Source of the DNA: Methanococcoides sp052057775
GTDB lineage: Archaea > Halobacteriota > Methanosarcinia > Methanosarcinales > Methanosarcinaceae
Length of the DNA stretch: 64,000 nt
Reading direction: 5' to 3'
Assembly: GCF_052057775.1 (NCBI RefSeq)
Contig: NZ_CP195121.1
Coordinates: 248,001-312,000 of the forward strand
Under the pieces are notes generated by a model. That model saw only the letters and a program-made list of their open reading frames with translations, ran no database searches and was not told the origin of the DNA. Below are positions 54,886-63,852 of the stretch, one piece after another (the stretch's first letter is position 1; each line of letters opens with the position of its first letter). The position numbers and the translations under genes were made by a program.

Positions 54886-55734
54886 ATGAACCCTCATTAC
54901 AGACCTTCTTTTGCCACCGAAGAACTGGAGTTCCACGGAAATGAGAACAACCCAGAAGGAAAAGCGCTCTACTTCCCGGTCCACAGGAGAAGGATACTGA
55001 TAGATACTTTAAGTCGGCCGGAGAGCTATTTTGAATACCTGCCGGAAGAGAACTCCATAAACGGGACCGAAGTAATCTACATAGGGACCATCAAAGAGAT
55101 CCCATGTTACTGTTTTGAACTGGAAGAAGAGTTCTGCGAACCGGATATGCAGTACTTCGACCTTCACGAACTTTATGGAATGGTCGATGAGGAGATGCTT
55201 GGAATTGCATCCAGGGCAGTCCAGATGGCCGATTTTTACCGCACTCACAGATACTGCGGACTCTGTGGCGGAAACACGGAATATGTCCCGGTAGAGACAG
55301 GAATGCAATGCCAAAATTGCAGCCATATTGCATATCCCAGGATAAGTCCTGCCGTTATTGTGCTCATAGAAAAGGACGAGCACCTACTGATGGCAAGATC
55401 AAAGAACTTCCCCGAAGGCGTCTATGGGCTTGTGGCCGGTTTTGTGGAAGCAGGAGAGACTATCGAGCATGCTGCCCATCGGGAGATCAGGGAGGAGGTA
55501 GGGGTCTCCGTAAAGGACCTGACATATTTTGCAAGCCAGCCCTGGCCATTCCCCTCATCGCTTATGATAGGATTTACAGCTAACTTTGCGGAAGGGGATA
55601 TCAGCATCGATCCTGAAGAGATAGAGGATGCAGCCTGGTTCCATGTGGAAGATATACCAAAGCTTCCACAAAAGAAGAGCATCTCAAGGGCACTCATAGA
55701 TCATTTCCTGGACGAGCACGCAGCGAAAGAATGA
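54886..55734 (+). CDS. nudC: NADH pyrophosphatase (Nudix with zinc ribbon)
   Basis: 282 aa. The zinc ribbon CGLCGG...CQNC (about 124-146) precedes the Nudix box GFVEAGETIEHAAHREIREEVGV (split over residues 181-203). The SQPWPFPSSLMIGF element after the box is the NudC signature for NAD(H) specificity. I chose ATG 54886, where GGAGAGATGTT lies upstream. A longer frame from 54727 would overlap the preceding gene by 94 bases. Confidence 0.9.
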   Translation: MNPHYRPSFATEELEFHGNENNPEGKALYFPVHRRRILIDTLSRPESYFEYLPEENSINGTEVIYIGTIKEIPCYCFELEEEFCEPDMQYFDLHELYGMVDEEMLGIASRAVQMADFYRTHRYCGLCGGNTEYVPVETGMQCQNCSHIAYPRISPAVIVLIEKDEHLLMARSKNFPEGVYGLVAGFVEAGETIEHAAHREIREEVGVSVKDLTYFASQPWPFPSSLMIGFTANFAEGDISIDPEEIEDAAWFHVEDIPKLPQKKSISRALIDHFLDEHAAKE

Positions 55735-55760
55735 AATCACTTTTTGGGGAGTACGCAAAT

Positions 55761-55770
55761 TTTATATAAA
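55761..55770 (+). promoter_or_regulatory. TATA box of the DtxR-type regulator gene (leaderless)
   Basis: TTTATATAAA ends 19 bases before the ATG at 55790, so transcription should begin at or next to the start codon. No Shine-Dalgarno sequence is present between them. Confidence 0.65.
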
Positions 55771-55789
55771 TACGTGCATAACCTTCCAT

Positions 55790-56239
55790 ATGGACGATAT
55801 GACCGGGCTGGAACTGTCACCAAAGAAGATCGAGTACATAAAGTACCTATATGAGAGAGGGGAAAATGTGCGCACCAATGAGATCTCCGAGCACATGAAC
55901 GTTGACCCTTCCACCATTACAAAGGCGATCAATGAGCTGGCCTCATCCGGATATGTGAACCATGTGCCATACAGGGGATTCAGTCTTACGGAAAAAGGGG
56001 AGGAATATGCGCACTTCCTGCTGAGAAGACACAGGATCCTGAGCCTGATGCTTAACCATTATGGGCTCACTGCGGAAGAATCATGCACAGAGGTTGCAAG
56101 GTTCGAGGCCTATGTCTCAAAAAAGGCAATTAACACGATCTGTGAATCAATGGGTCATCCCACCTTCGGGGTTTGCGGAAGGATCGAGCACGACAACTGC
56201 AATCTGGACCATGGACATCACGAAGTCCATGAGGAATGA
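55790..56239 (+). CDS. DtxR/MntR-family metal-dependent regulator
   Basis: 149 aa. Winged helix about residues 12-65 (RTNEISEHMNVDPSTITKAINELASSGYV) and dimerisation helices about 75-130 with metal-binding candidates (EAEESCTEVARFEAYVS). It ends in a His/Glu tail (HGHHEVHEE). Probably represses metal uptake when iron or manganese is plentiful. Its target genes are not obvious here. Confidence 0.85.
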   Translation: MDDMTGLELSPKKIEYIKYLYERGENVRTNEISEHMNVDPSTITKAINELASSGYVNHVPYRGFSLTEKGEEYAHFLLRRHRILSLMLNHYGLTAEESCTEVARFEAYVSKKAINTICESMGHPTFGVCGRIEHDNCNLDHGHHEVHEE

Positions 56240-56242
56240 ACC

Positions 56243-56893
56243 TCATTCTCCTGCTTCAAGTATCTCTCTGACCTTCTTCAGGACAAGAATTGCATCTTCC
56301 CTTTTCACGTCCGATGCATTGTTCCTGCAATAGCCAAGCAGTGGTTCCACATCATTTAGCAATCCATCCTCAACTGCTTTTTTTATGATGCCAAGATAAC
56401 TTCTCCGAGGATAGTGGATCCCTTTTGTTATCTTGATCAGCCCTTTGCAGGTCTCATTATCAATAAGCCCTTCATCAACTGCTTTCCTGAAGGTCTCTCT
56501 TATATTTACAAGCGGCAGTGAGACCTGTTCAAAGGTCTCTGGATTTGTTGTCACTGCAACCTCGTCGTCAGATTCGATGACACCATCCCTGTACCAGCCA
56601 TAGACAGTACCGACCCCGATCATGCCGTGAACATCAAGCTCGGAAGCCCGCAATGCACCCATGCTGCAGCCACCAACGACCTTGATTCCTTTTTTCATTG
56701 CACGGATGATCTCCCTGTGAGCCACTGCAGCCCTGTCAAAGAAAACGCCATCGATGATGCCGATCACATCATAACCCTGACCGGCAACCTTATCCACATC
56801 ACCCCTTGCCACAGGAGGGAGGTAAACGGCATCGAGGACCTCTTTTGCATCCTCATGACTGATACTGGTACCTGCGAAAACAACAGCTCTCAT
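56243..56893 (-). CDS. tfuA: TfuA protein (YcaO partner)
   Basis: 216 aa. Conserved core VVFAGTSISHEDAKEVLDAVYLPPVARGD (split over residues 4-32), VFFDRAAVAHREI and GCSMGALRASEL. TfuA works with YcaO to install a thioamide in the methyl-CoM reductase alpha subunit (thioglycine), shown genetically in Methanosarcina acetivorans. It starts four bases after ycaO on the same strand, so the two are one unit. Confidence 0.92.
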   Translation of the reverse strand: MRAVVFAGTSISHEDAKEVLDAVYLPPVARGDVDKVAGQGYDVIGIIDGVFFDRAAVAHREIIRAMKKGIKVVGGCSMGALRASELDVHGMIGVGTVYGWYRDGVIESDDEVAVTTNPETFEQVSLPLVNIRETFRKAVDEGLIDNETCKGLIKITKGIHYPRRSYLGIIKKAVEDGLLNDVEPLLGYCRNNASDVKREDAILVLKKVREILEAGE

Positions 56894-56897
56894 AGGA

Positions 56898-58175
56898 TCA
56901 CTTTTGCTTTCCGAACCTTCTCTTCCAGGGTTTCTCGGATGAAGCTCTCTTGGCTCCTTTTCTCACACGCTGTCCGACACGTTCGCGGTCAAGGGTATAT
57001 TGCTCGAATCCGGGAATAATGACCCTGACCACCGGAACACCCACACTCCTGCGGGAAAGGTTGACAACAATAGCGCTGTCCGTGACCTTGCGCAGTTCAT
57101 CCAGTACGACCTCGATGTTCCCGGCAGGAGTTGACCTGGAGAGATCATTAAGTTCAGCGGTGGTGATGGTGTCTGCATCCTCATACCAGAACCCGTTCAT
57201 TCTCTTCATGCGCTCATAGCCGATCTGCCTGACAAAGGACTCTCTGTCAGTGTCCTCACGGGCACCGTGTATCTGTACGACCCTTGACTGTGCTGCCTCG
57301 GTGATGGCCCTTCTTATTGCGATCTCAGGTCTCAGGTGGGAACCTGCACCCATCACAAGCAGGGCAGGGTCCTTAAGATCAAGATCATCCGTTGCTGCCA
57401 CAACAGATGTTATGCCTGTGTCATGCGGAAGATGCCATAGCTTGAGCTGTATCCCGTTGGATTCGAATTTTTTGAGCAGCTCATAATTGGTACCGTCATC
57501 TTCGGAAAGGATTATCTGCTTACCCGGGTTCCTGTTGAACTCGGCAATGCTCAGTGCATCCCTTTCGATAACCTCGAGCAGGCCGTGGAGTATCGCTTCC
57601 TCGATAACATTGCCGGAAGCGAGTCCGTTGGTGTTGCTCCTGAAAAGCTTTGCAGACATTCCGGGAGAATCATAAGGATGATATACGGCATTAGAAGGAA
57701 CAAAGACCTCCTTCTCACGTAGAAGGTCCCAGCCCTGCGTCCATTCGACCAGACTTTCAGGAGATAGAGATTCAGCCAGGAGAAGGATGTGGGGATCGAC
57801 AAGCTCATGCTTCCCGGAGGCTTTCCCGACCGACTCAATGAACTCTTCTGCAGCCACACCCTCAGTTATATCAGCATTTACACCCACACGCTCTGCAAGG
57901 CATCTCTCAAAGCTCTCCATCATGGCTGAGATCCTTGCCTGGCCTTCGGTAGCTCCTTTACCGGAATATATAGAGATAGCACCTTCGGACGCTGTTGGTC
58001 TTATGGCAGAGAACACCGGGATCCCGATGCGGTCCAGGTCGGTGATACTGGCTATCCTTGTGACACCTATCTCTTCCAGATGAGGTTTTGTGTTACCAAG
58101 GGTCGTCTCCTCATCAAAGACACGCTGAGTACCATCCATGTACTGTAATGATCGATCGATTGGGATGTGGGACAT
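56898..58175 (-). CDS. ycaO: YcaO protein for McrA thioglycine formation
   Basis: 425 aa from ATG 58175 (MSHIPIDRSLQY); an upstream in-frame start at 58259 would lie in the promoter region. The YcaO ATP-binding core is seen in ISIYSGKGATEGQARISAMMESFERC (split over 87-112) and in VEEAILHGLLEVIERDA. With TfuA it activates the McrA glycine amide with ATP and introduces sulfur. A cysteine desulfurase lies on the other side of the divergent promoter and might supply the sulfur (inference). Confidence 0.92.
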   Translation of the reverse strand: MSHIPIDRSLQYMDGTQRVFDEETTLGNTKPHLEEIGVTRIASITDLDRIGIPVFSAIRPTASEGAISIYSGKGATEGQARISAMMESFERCLAERVGVNADITEGVAAEEFIESVGKASGKHELVDPHILLLAESLSPESLVEWTQGWDLLREKEVFVPSNAVYHPYDSPGMSAKLFRSNTNGLASGNVIEEAILHGLLEVIERDALSIAEFNRNPGKQIILSEDDGTNYELLKKFESNGIQLKLWHLPHDTGITSVVAATDDLDLKDPALLVMGAGSHLRPEIAIRRAITEAAQSRVVQIHGAREDTDRESFVRQIGYERMKRMNGFWYEDADTITTAELNDLSRSTPAGNIEVVLDELRKVTDSAIVVNLSRRSVGVPVVRVIIPGFEQYTLDRERVGQRVRKGAKRASSEKPWKRRFGKQK

Positions 58176-58274
58176 GTTTATCGGAAGTCCTTTGCAACTT
58201 ATAACCCTTACGACAAACTTGAGAACATGGTGAACAGAAACACATATATAATATAACAACGTAAATATGCGTTT

Positions 58275-58293
58275 AAGTCCTTTAATAGGACTT
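58275..58293. promoter_or_regulatory. Inverted repeat in the ycaO / small-protein divergent promoter
   Basis: AAGTCCT (58275-58281) and AGGACTT (58287-58293) around TTAAT, close to AT-rich promoter sequence (ATATATAATATAA, 58243-58256). It could be an operator serving both divergent units or a hairpin in the small-protein leader. Confidence 0.45.
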
Positions 58294-58332
58294 GATTTTT
58301 AAGACGTAAATTGAAGAGACAGGAGGTAACAG

Positions 58333-58488
58333 ATGATGAGAAATATCACGAAAAAAAGTGATAGATATAGCAGGCGTGAAGAAGACGGGACATACCATTC
58401 AGTAATAAGTGGCCACACCACTGAAAAACTGGACGCTGAGGAGATGGAACTTTACAATTTTATCCTCGGTGGAATGCTGGCAAAATAA
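58333..58488 (+). CDS. 51-residue protein upstream of the cysteine desulfurase
   Basis: MMRNITKKSDRYSRREEDGT then HSVISGHTTEKLDAEEMELYNFILGGMLAK. The ribosome-binding site AGGAGGT (58321-58327) is among the strongest in the window. Basic N-terminal half, acidic helix at the end, no Cys. It lies 43 bp before the desulfurase gene and is likely co-transcribed. No recognised family; a small accessory or regulatory protein is possible. Confidence 0.75.
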   Translation: MMRNITKKSDRYSRREEDGTYHSVISGHTTEKLDAEEMELYNFILGGMLAK

Positions 58489-58531
58489 AACCTGCAAAAC
58501 ATATTTTTAGATATCTTGCGTAAGGAAATCC

Positions 58532-59710
58532 ATGTATGACATTCATTCCGTACGCAAAGATTTTCCCGTCCTTGATGAAGTGATCTATCTGGACAACGGC
58601 GCAACAACCCAGACGCCTGTTCCGGCAGTCAATGCCATGAACGATTACTTCTTCAAATACGCAGCAAATCATGGCAGAGGAGCCCACAGGCTCGCCCGCC
58701 AGACCACTGATAACTACGAGGATGCCAGGGACAGGATCGCAGAATTTCTGAACACCTCCCCTGAGAACACAGTCCTGACCAAAAATGCAAGCGAGAGCAT
58801 AAACATGGTGGCCCTCGGACTAAAATGGAAAGCAGGAGACCATGTTGTCACAACCCTTGTCGAGCATCACTCAAACCTGCTCCCATGGATGAGATTAAGG
58901 GAAAGGGGTGTGGAGGTCACAATCGTCGGATCAGACAGGGAAGGGTGCGTGGACCCCCGGGAAGTGGATGATGCGATCACAGACAGGACCAGGCTTGTCT
59001 CTGTCAATCACGTTTCCAATGTATTTGGATCAATAAGGGACGTTGAAAAGATCACACAGCTCGCACAGAAGAGAGGGGCAATGGTCCTTGTGGACGGATC
59101 ACAATCTGCAGGACACATGGCCGTTGACGTCAAAAAGATCGGATGCGACTTCTTTGCCACACCCGGACACAAGGGGTTGCTCGGTCCGCAGGGTACAGGT
59201 GTCCTGTGTATCAAAGAGCCTGATGTGCTCGAACCCATCTACATTGGCGGAGGCACCGTCCATGCAGTAACCACAGAAAGCTATGAGCTTGAACCTTCTC
59301 CTTCAAAGTTCGAAGCGGGCACACCGAACATACCGGGAGTCATAGGCCTTGGCAGAGCTGTTGAGTACGTTCAGGAGATCGGTGTGGAGAATATCGAAAA
59401 GCACGAGAAGGAACTGGCAGCGTATGCGACAAAGCGTCTTGGAGAGATAGAAGGCGTGGATGTCTATGGCCCGAAGGACAGGGCAGGCGTGGTCCCGTTC
59501 AATGTGGAAGGCATGAACCCGCATGACGTTGCCATGATACTGGACGAGACCAGGAAGATCTGTGTCCGCAGCGGGTACCACTGCGCCATGCCATCCGTGG
59601 ACATGCTCGGAGTTGAAGGTACTGTAAGGGCATCATTTGCACTCTACAATACAGAGGATGAAGTAGACTCACTTGCAGAGGGTGTCGAGCAGATCACAAT
59701 GCTCGCATGA
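58532..59710 (+). CDS. sufS: Cysteine desulfurase (SufS/NifS type)
   Basis: PLP enzyme releasing sulfur from cysteine for iron-sulfur clusters and thio-modifications; 392 aa. N-terminal YLDNGATTQTP, the PLP Lys in FFATPGHKGLLGP (about 217), and the persulfide Cys in RSGYHCAMP (about 354) as in SufS. Many methanogens use sulfide directly and lack a desulfurase, so its position beside ycaO-tfuA may matter. Confidence 0.92.
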   Translation: MYDIHSVRKDFPVLDEVIYLDNGATTQTPVPAVNAMNDYFFKYAANHGRGAHRLARQTTDNYEDARDRIAEFLNTSPENTVLTKNASESINMVALGLKWKAGDHVVTTLVEHHSNLLPWMRLRERGVEVTIVGSDREGCVDPREVDDAITDRTRLVSVNHVSNVFGSIRDVEKITQLAQKRGAMVLVDGSQSAGHMAVDVKKIGCDFFATPGHKGLLGPQGTGVLCIKEPDVLEPIYIGGGTVHAVTTESYELEPSPSKFEAGTPNIPGVIGLGRAVEYVQEIGVENIEKHEKELAAYATKRLGEIEGVDVYGPKDRAGVVPFNVEGMNPHDVAMILDETRKICVRSGYHCAMPSVDMLGVEGTVRASFALYNTEDEVDSLAEGVEQITMLA

Positions 59711-59724
59711 GCTATTATAACACC

Positions 59725-60285
59725 TTATTGCTCAGGGATGGCACCGATTGCCCCATCGAATGGAAGAGAAACAGTGAAGGTACTTCCCTCACCTTCTTTA
59801 CTCTCGACCCGTACATAGCCACCATGCATTTCTGTATATTTCTTTACAATAACAAGACCAAGACCGTTACCTCCAACTTTCCTGCAGATAGACGAATCGA
59901 CCTGGTAAAAAGGCTGGAACAATTTCTCCTGATTCTCCGGAGAAATTCCAATTCCGCGGTCCTTTACAGAGATATGCATAAAGTTCTCAGACATATTCCC
60001 ATCGATCGATACCGTTCCGCCGTTATCGCTGAATTTGATGGCATTGCTCACAAGGTTGTAAATGATCGGCTTGAACTTTATCTGATCTGCTTTTATAGGA
60101 GCTTCAATGTCAATATAGGATCTAAGGTCAATTCCTTTCTCAGATGCGATCGGTCCCATCATTGTTTCGACTTCATTGATAGCATCGAACACCATGAATT
60201 CATCAACATGAAGTTCCATCTTACCGGCTTCGATCTTTGATACAGATAATATGTAGTTGATGAGACATACGTCCATGGAGAACAA
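59725..60285 (-). pseudogene. Remnant of a histidine kinase (ATPase domain only)
   Basis: The 186-codon frame begins inside the second HisKA helix (LINYILSVSKIEAGKMEL) and keeps a complete HATPase domain: NLVSNAIKFSDNG, DRGIGISPE, GNGLGLVIVKKY. The phospho-accepting His and all sensor domains are missing. Upstream lies purL within 43 bp, and no ribosome-binding site precedes the first ATG. A 5'-truncated relic is likeliest; a free ATPase domain made as a protein is possible but unsupported. Confidence 0.75.
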
Positions 60286-60328
60286 ACACTGGATAATTAG
60301 AAAAAAGAGAAAGAAGTGACAATGGAAA

Positions 60329-62476
60329 TTATTCCATCATCAGTTTTGTGAGGCTTGCCCTTGCATCTGCGATCTCATCGAGTGTCAGGGAGATCTCAAA
60401 GCCATTACCTTTGATATCCAGAACATTCCCGCCAACAGTACCGATCACAGCAGAAGGGATATCGCCGAGCATCTCAAGGACCTTATCTTTCTCAGAGGTT
60501 ACAAGGATAGCCCTTGCGTGGGATTCTGAGAAAAGGAGGTCATCTGCTCTCAGGCTTTCACCTACACCTGAAAGGTCGATGCTTGCACCGACATTTTTGC
60601 ACATCTCAGGAAGAGCTGCTGCAAGTCCGCCGGCAGAGACGTCATGGGCTGCTACGATCTTGCCGCTTCTTATGACGTTGATAAGGGTCTCAACGGTCTT
60701 CGGGGCGTTCTCACGTACCTTTGGAACATTACCGTTCTTCCGGAGTCCTTTTATGTTGTAGTATTCGGAACCGCCCAGTTCATCAAAGGTCTCACCCACA
60801 AGGATGACGATGTTCCCTTCGCCTTCAAAGAAGGAAGCAGGAACTGTCTCAAGGTCACCTGTTATACCAATAAGGCCGATGGATGGTGTCGGGACGATAG
60901 CCGTACCGTACTCACCACTCTCGTTGTAGAGGGAAACATTACCTCCGACAACCGGAATGGAAAGGTCCCTTGCAGCATCGCCAAGACCGAGGATGGCATG
61001 CTTGAACTGCCAGTAGATGTCAGGTTTCTCAGGGTTACCGAAGTTGAGACAGTCAACAAGGGCGATACCTTCCGCACCTTTTACAGCAAGGTTCATGCTG
61101 TTCTCAATGAGGGTTCCCTTTCCACCCTCGTAAGGGTCAAGGAGAGTGTGCCTCGGGTTGCAGCCACAGGAAAGGGCAAGACCCTTGCCGTCTGCAATAC
61201 GGAGAACACCTGCATCCGCACCTGGCTTCTCCACGGTACGGACCTGGACCTCATGGTCGTACTGCCTGTAGATCCATTCCTTTGATGCGATGTTATGAGA
61301 TGAAAGAATGTCGATAACTGCCTGCTTGATATCAGCTGGAAGTTCAGGCTTCTCGCCGATGTCACGCTCGGCAGGAGCTGTTGAAGGACGCTCAAAGGTC
61401 GGTGCACCTTCTGTCAGGAGCTTGACAGGCATATCCGCGACGACCTCGCCCTCGAACTCAACGGTGTAATAGAGACGCTCTGTGAGCTCTCCGATCATGC
61501 TTGCATTGAGGTCATACTTCTCTGCGATGGCAAGGACCGTGTCCACGTTCTCAGGTGCGACCTCGAAGAGGATACGTTCCTGGGACTCGGAGATCATGAT
61601 CTCATAAGGGGTCATTCCGGATTCACGGAGGATGACCTTGTCAGCCATCAGGCGCATTCCGAGGTTTCCTTTGGATGCCATCTCGGAACTGGCACCTGCA
61701 AGACCTGCTGCTCCAAGGTCCCTGCATGAGAGGACATAACCGGTATCTATCGCCTCAAGGGTTGCCTCGATAAGGAGCTTCTCGGTGAAAGGATCGCCGA
61801 TCTGGATGCTTGGCCTGTCCTCTGCTTCTGCTTCTTCGGAGAGGTCACGGGAAGCGAACGATGCACCGCCAAGACCGTCACGGCCGGTGGTGGAACCCAT
61901 AAGGACGAGCTTGTTGCCTGCCTTCTGTGCACAGGCAGTCACGATGTTCTCCTCGCGGGCAAGGCCCACGCAGACAACGTTCACAAGAGGATTTCCGCTG
62001 TAGGTCTCGTCAAAGTATGCCTCACCCCTGACGACAGGGACACCGATACAGTTACCGTATCCTGCAATACCTTCCACGATGTGCTCGAAGAGGTAGAGGT
62101 TCTTAGGGGTGTCCAGCGGACCGAAATAGAGAGGATCCATCAGTGCGATCGGTCTTGCACCCATGGAGATGATATCACGCACAATCCCCCCTACACCTGT
62201 TGCGGAGCCGTTGTAAGGGTCCACGTATGAAGGATGGTTGTGGCTCTCCATACCGATGGCAAGTACCCAGCCATCACCGAAGCGGATGATAGCAGCGTCG
62301 TCACCGGGACCGATGATCACGCGGTCACCAACAGTGGTAAATGTCTTGAGCAAAGGAGCACTGGAACGGTAGGAGCAATGCTCACTCCAAAGGTTCAAAA
62401 AGCATCCCTGTTCAACAAGGTTTGGTTCTCTGCCCATCTCTTCTGTTATGATCTTCAGGTCATTTTCCGGTAACAT
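60329..62476 (-). CDS. purL: Phosphoribosylformylglycinamidine synthase subunit II
   Basis: Fourth step of purine synthesis, 715 aa, small-type PurL that needs PurQ and PurS. N-terminal EQGCFLNLWSEHCSYRSS (about residue 21), GPGDDAAII, MESHNHPSYVDPYNGSATGVGGIVRD (split over 76-101) and a second half with DCLNFGNPEKP and VGGNVSLYNE. ATP and FGAR sites are intact. Confidence 0.95.
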   Translation of the reverse strand: MLPENDLKIITEEMGREPNLVEQGCFLNLWSEHCSYRSSAPLLKTFTTVGDRVIIGPGDDAAIIRFGDGWVLAIGMESHNHPSYVDPYNGSATGVGGIVRDIISMGARPIALMDPLYFGPLDTPKNLYLFEHIVEGIAGYGNCIGVPVVRGEAYFDETYSGNPLVNVVCVGLAREENIVTACAQKAGNKLVLMGSTTGRDGLGGASFASRDLSEEAEAEDRPSIQIGDPFTEKLLIEATLEAIDTGYVLSCRDLGAAGLAGASSEMASKGNLGMRLMADKVILRESGMTPYEIMISESQERILFEVAPENVDTVLAIAEKYDLNASMIGELTERLYYTVEFEGEVVADMPVKLLTEGAPTFERPSTAPAERDIGEKPELPADIKQAVIDILSSHNIASKEWIYRQYDHEVQVRTVEKPGADAGVLRIADGKGLALSCGCNPRHTLLDPYEGGKGTLIENSMNLAVKGAEGIALVDCLNFGNPEKPDIYWQFKHAILGLGDAARDLSIPVVGGNVSLYNESGEYGTAIVPTPSIGLIGITGDLETVPASFFEGEGNIVILVGETFDELGGSEYYNIKGLRKNGNVPKVRENAPKTVETLINVIRSGKIVAAHDVSAGGLAAALPEMCKNVGASIDLSGVGESLRADDLLFSESHARAILVTSEKDKVLEMLGDIPSAVIGTVGGNVLDIKGNGFEISLTLDEIADARASLTKLMME

Positions 62477-62561
62477 TTGTGCGCCTCATAATATAAGGAG
62501 TATGAATTCAGGCTTAAATAAACCATAGATTAGATAAAGATTTCCAACGGTGAGAACTTGT

Positions 62562-62915
62562 TCAGTGTTCATTGAACATTACCCTGTCACCAACGGAGAG
62601 GTCCGAACGGGAAACAGCGCCTGCGGGAAGCTCTATGATATACTTTACCTTTTTACCTGAGTCACCGGTGCCGATCCAGGGACGAAGATAAGTGGTCTTA
62701 ACGATCCGTTTATCCCCATCAAGGAAAAGGACGTCCAGAGGAAAAGGAACAAAGAGCATGTGTAATGAGACCTTTTTCACTGACGATAATATAAAGATCA
62801 TAGCATAGCTATCCGGAACAGAGCTCCTGAACATCAGGCCTTTTGCCTGGCTGAACACGCTTCTTGCGTATTCAACATCCGATGCGATGATATCACCATT
62901 AGATTTTAATAACAT
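62562..62915 (-). CDS. DUF192 protein
   Basis: 117 aa. Core FSQAKGLMFRSSVPDSYAMIFIL, LHMLFVPFPLDVLFLD and YIIELPAGAVSRSDLSVGD match the DUF192 beta-barrel family, of unknown function. No signal peptide is visible, whereas some homologs carry one. Divergent from aIF1. Confidence 0.82.
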   Translation of the reverse strand: MLLKSNGDIIASDVEYARSVFSQAKGLMFRSSVPDSYAMIFILSSVKKVSLHMLFVPFPLDVLFLDGDKRIVKTTYLRPWIGTGDSGKKVKYIIELPAGAVSRSDLSVGDRVMFNEH

Positions 62916-62995
62916 AGTTGATTACATATAATATCTGTTTATAATCTATATAAATTGTATACAGGCGAGTAAATAATCGGAGGAAATACCAGAAG

Positions 62996-63304
62996 ATGAG
63001 TTCAGAAATGTGCCCGGTTTGCGGTTTGCCATCAGAGCTGTGTATCTGTGAAGAAGTGGCAAAAGAGCAACAGCGAATTACAGTGAAAGTGAACAAACGA
63101 AGATACGGTAAAGAAGTTACAGTTGTGGAAGGTTTCGATGCTAATGAGATCGACCTGCATGAGCTATCCACATACCTTAAATCAAAGTTCGCATGTGGCG
63201 GAACTGTAAAAGGAAGTTCCGTTGAACTGCAGGGCAACCACCTCGGACGCATGAAGGAAGTTCTCGTCCAGAAAGGTTTCTCTCCGGAACAGATCAAAGA
63301 CTGA
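62996..63304 (+). CDS. Translation initiation factor aIF1 (SUI1/YciH)
   Basis: 102 aa. A Cys motif CPVCGLPSELCIC (residues 6-18) precedes the SUI1 fold (KRRYGKEVTVVEGFD, LKSKFACGGTVKG, GNHLGRMKEVLVQKGF). It ensures start-codon fidelity on the small ribosomal subunit. A TATA stretch (62939-62955) and GGAGGAAAT lie upstream. Confidence 0.93.
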   Translation: MSSEMCPVCGLPSELCICEEVAKEQQRITVKVNKRRYGKEVTVVEGFDANEIDLHELSTYLKSKFACGGTVKGSSVELQGNHLGRMKEVLVQKGFSPEQIKD

Positions 63305-63355
63305 TCAATGGTATGCACTTTGTATATCAACAATTCATATAAGTTTTCGAACATA

Positions 63356-63392
63356 GAACATGGCCCTGCAAGATCGCCATGTTCCTTTTTTT
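63356..63392 (+). terminator. Strong terminator after aIF1
   Basis: GAACATGGC (63356-63364) pairs with GCCATGTTC (63376-63384), nine base pairs, followed by CT7. Confidence 0.8.
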
Positions 63393-63489
63393 GAATTTAA
63401 CAGCACCTGCAACAGGGTGCGGACACATCTGCCCGGCTCGAAAGTGCCTGCGAAAAAAACATATAGGACGAAAAAAGGAAATCATATTT

Positions 63490-63852
63490 ATGAAACCTAC
63501 CTGCGAGATTATGGTACAGAAAGTATTGCCCGCCATACGTGCCGAGCTTGCACGTTCCATGATGATGGACCATGGATGTACACAACAGCAAGTTGCAGAC
63601 ATATTAGGCCTTTCGAGAGCAGCCGTGTCGCAGTACGTAAGTGAAAAACGAGGAGCAGAGGTTGGATTCTCCGAAGAGACCGAAGAAGAGATCCGAAAAT
63701 TCGCCACCCAGCTGGTGAACGATTCCTCTGACAGGGTCCTGACCGAAGGGATGTGCAATGTATGCAAGTTCGTCCAGCGTTCCGGATGGCTGTACAAGAA
63801 CGTGCCCGGAGCGGAATACTGCATCCTTTGTAAAAGCGATGAGGAAGATTGA
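63490..63852 (+). CDS. HTH regulator with C-terminal Cys motif (COG2522-like)
   Basis: 120 aa from ATG 63490. HTH about residues 25-50 (GCTQQQVADILGLSRAAVSQYV), then a linker and a C-terminal CNVCK...CILC zinc-type pair. An upstream in-frame start at 63379 would lie inside the aIF1 terminator. It overlaps the next gene by four bases (TTGA). Confidence 0.85.
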   Translation: MKPTCEIMVQKVLPAIRAELARSMMMDHGCTQQQVADILGLSRAAVSQYVSEKRGAEVGFSEETEEEIRKFATQLVNDSSDRVLTEGMCNVCKFVQRSGWLYKNVPGAEYCILCKSDEED

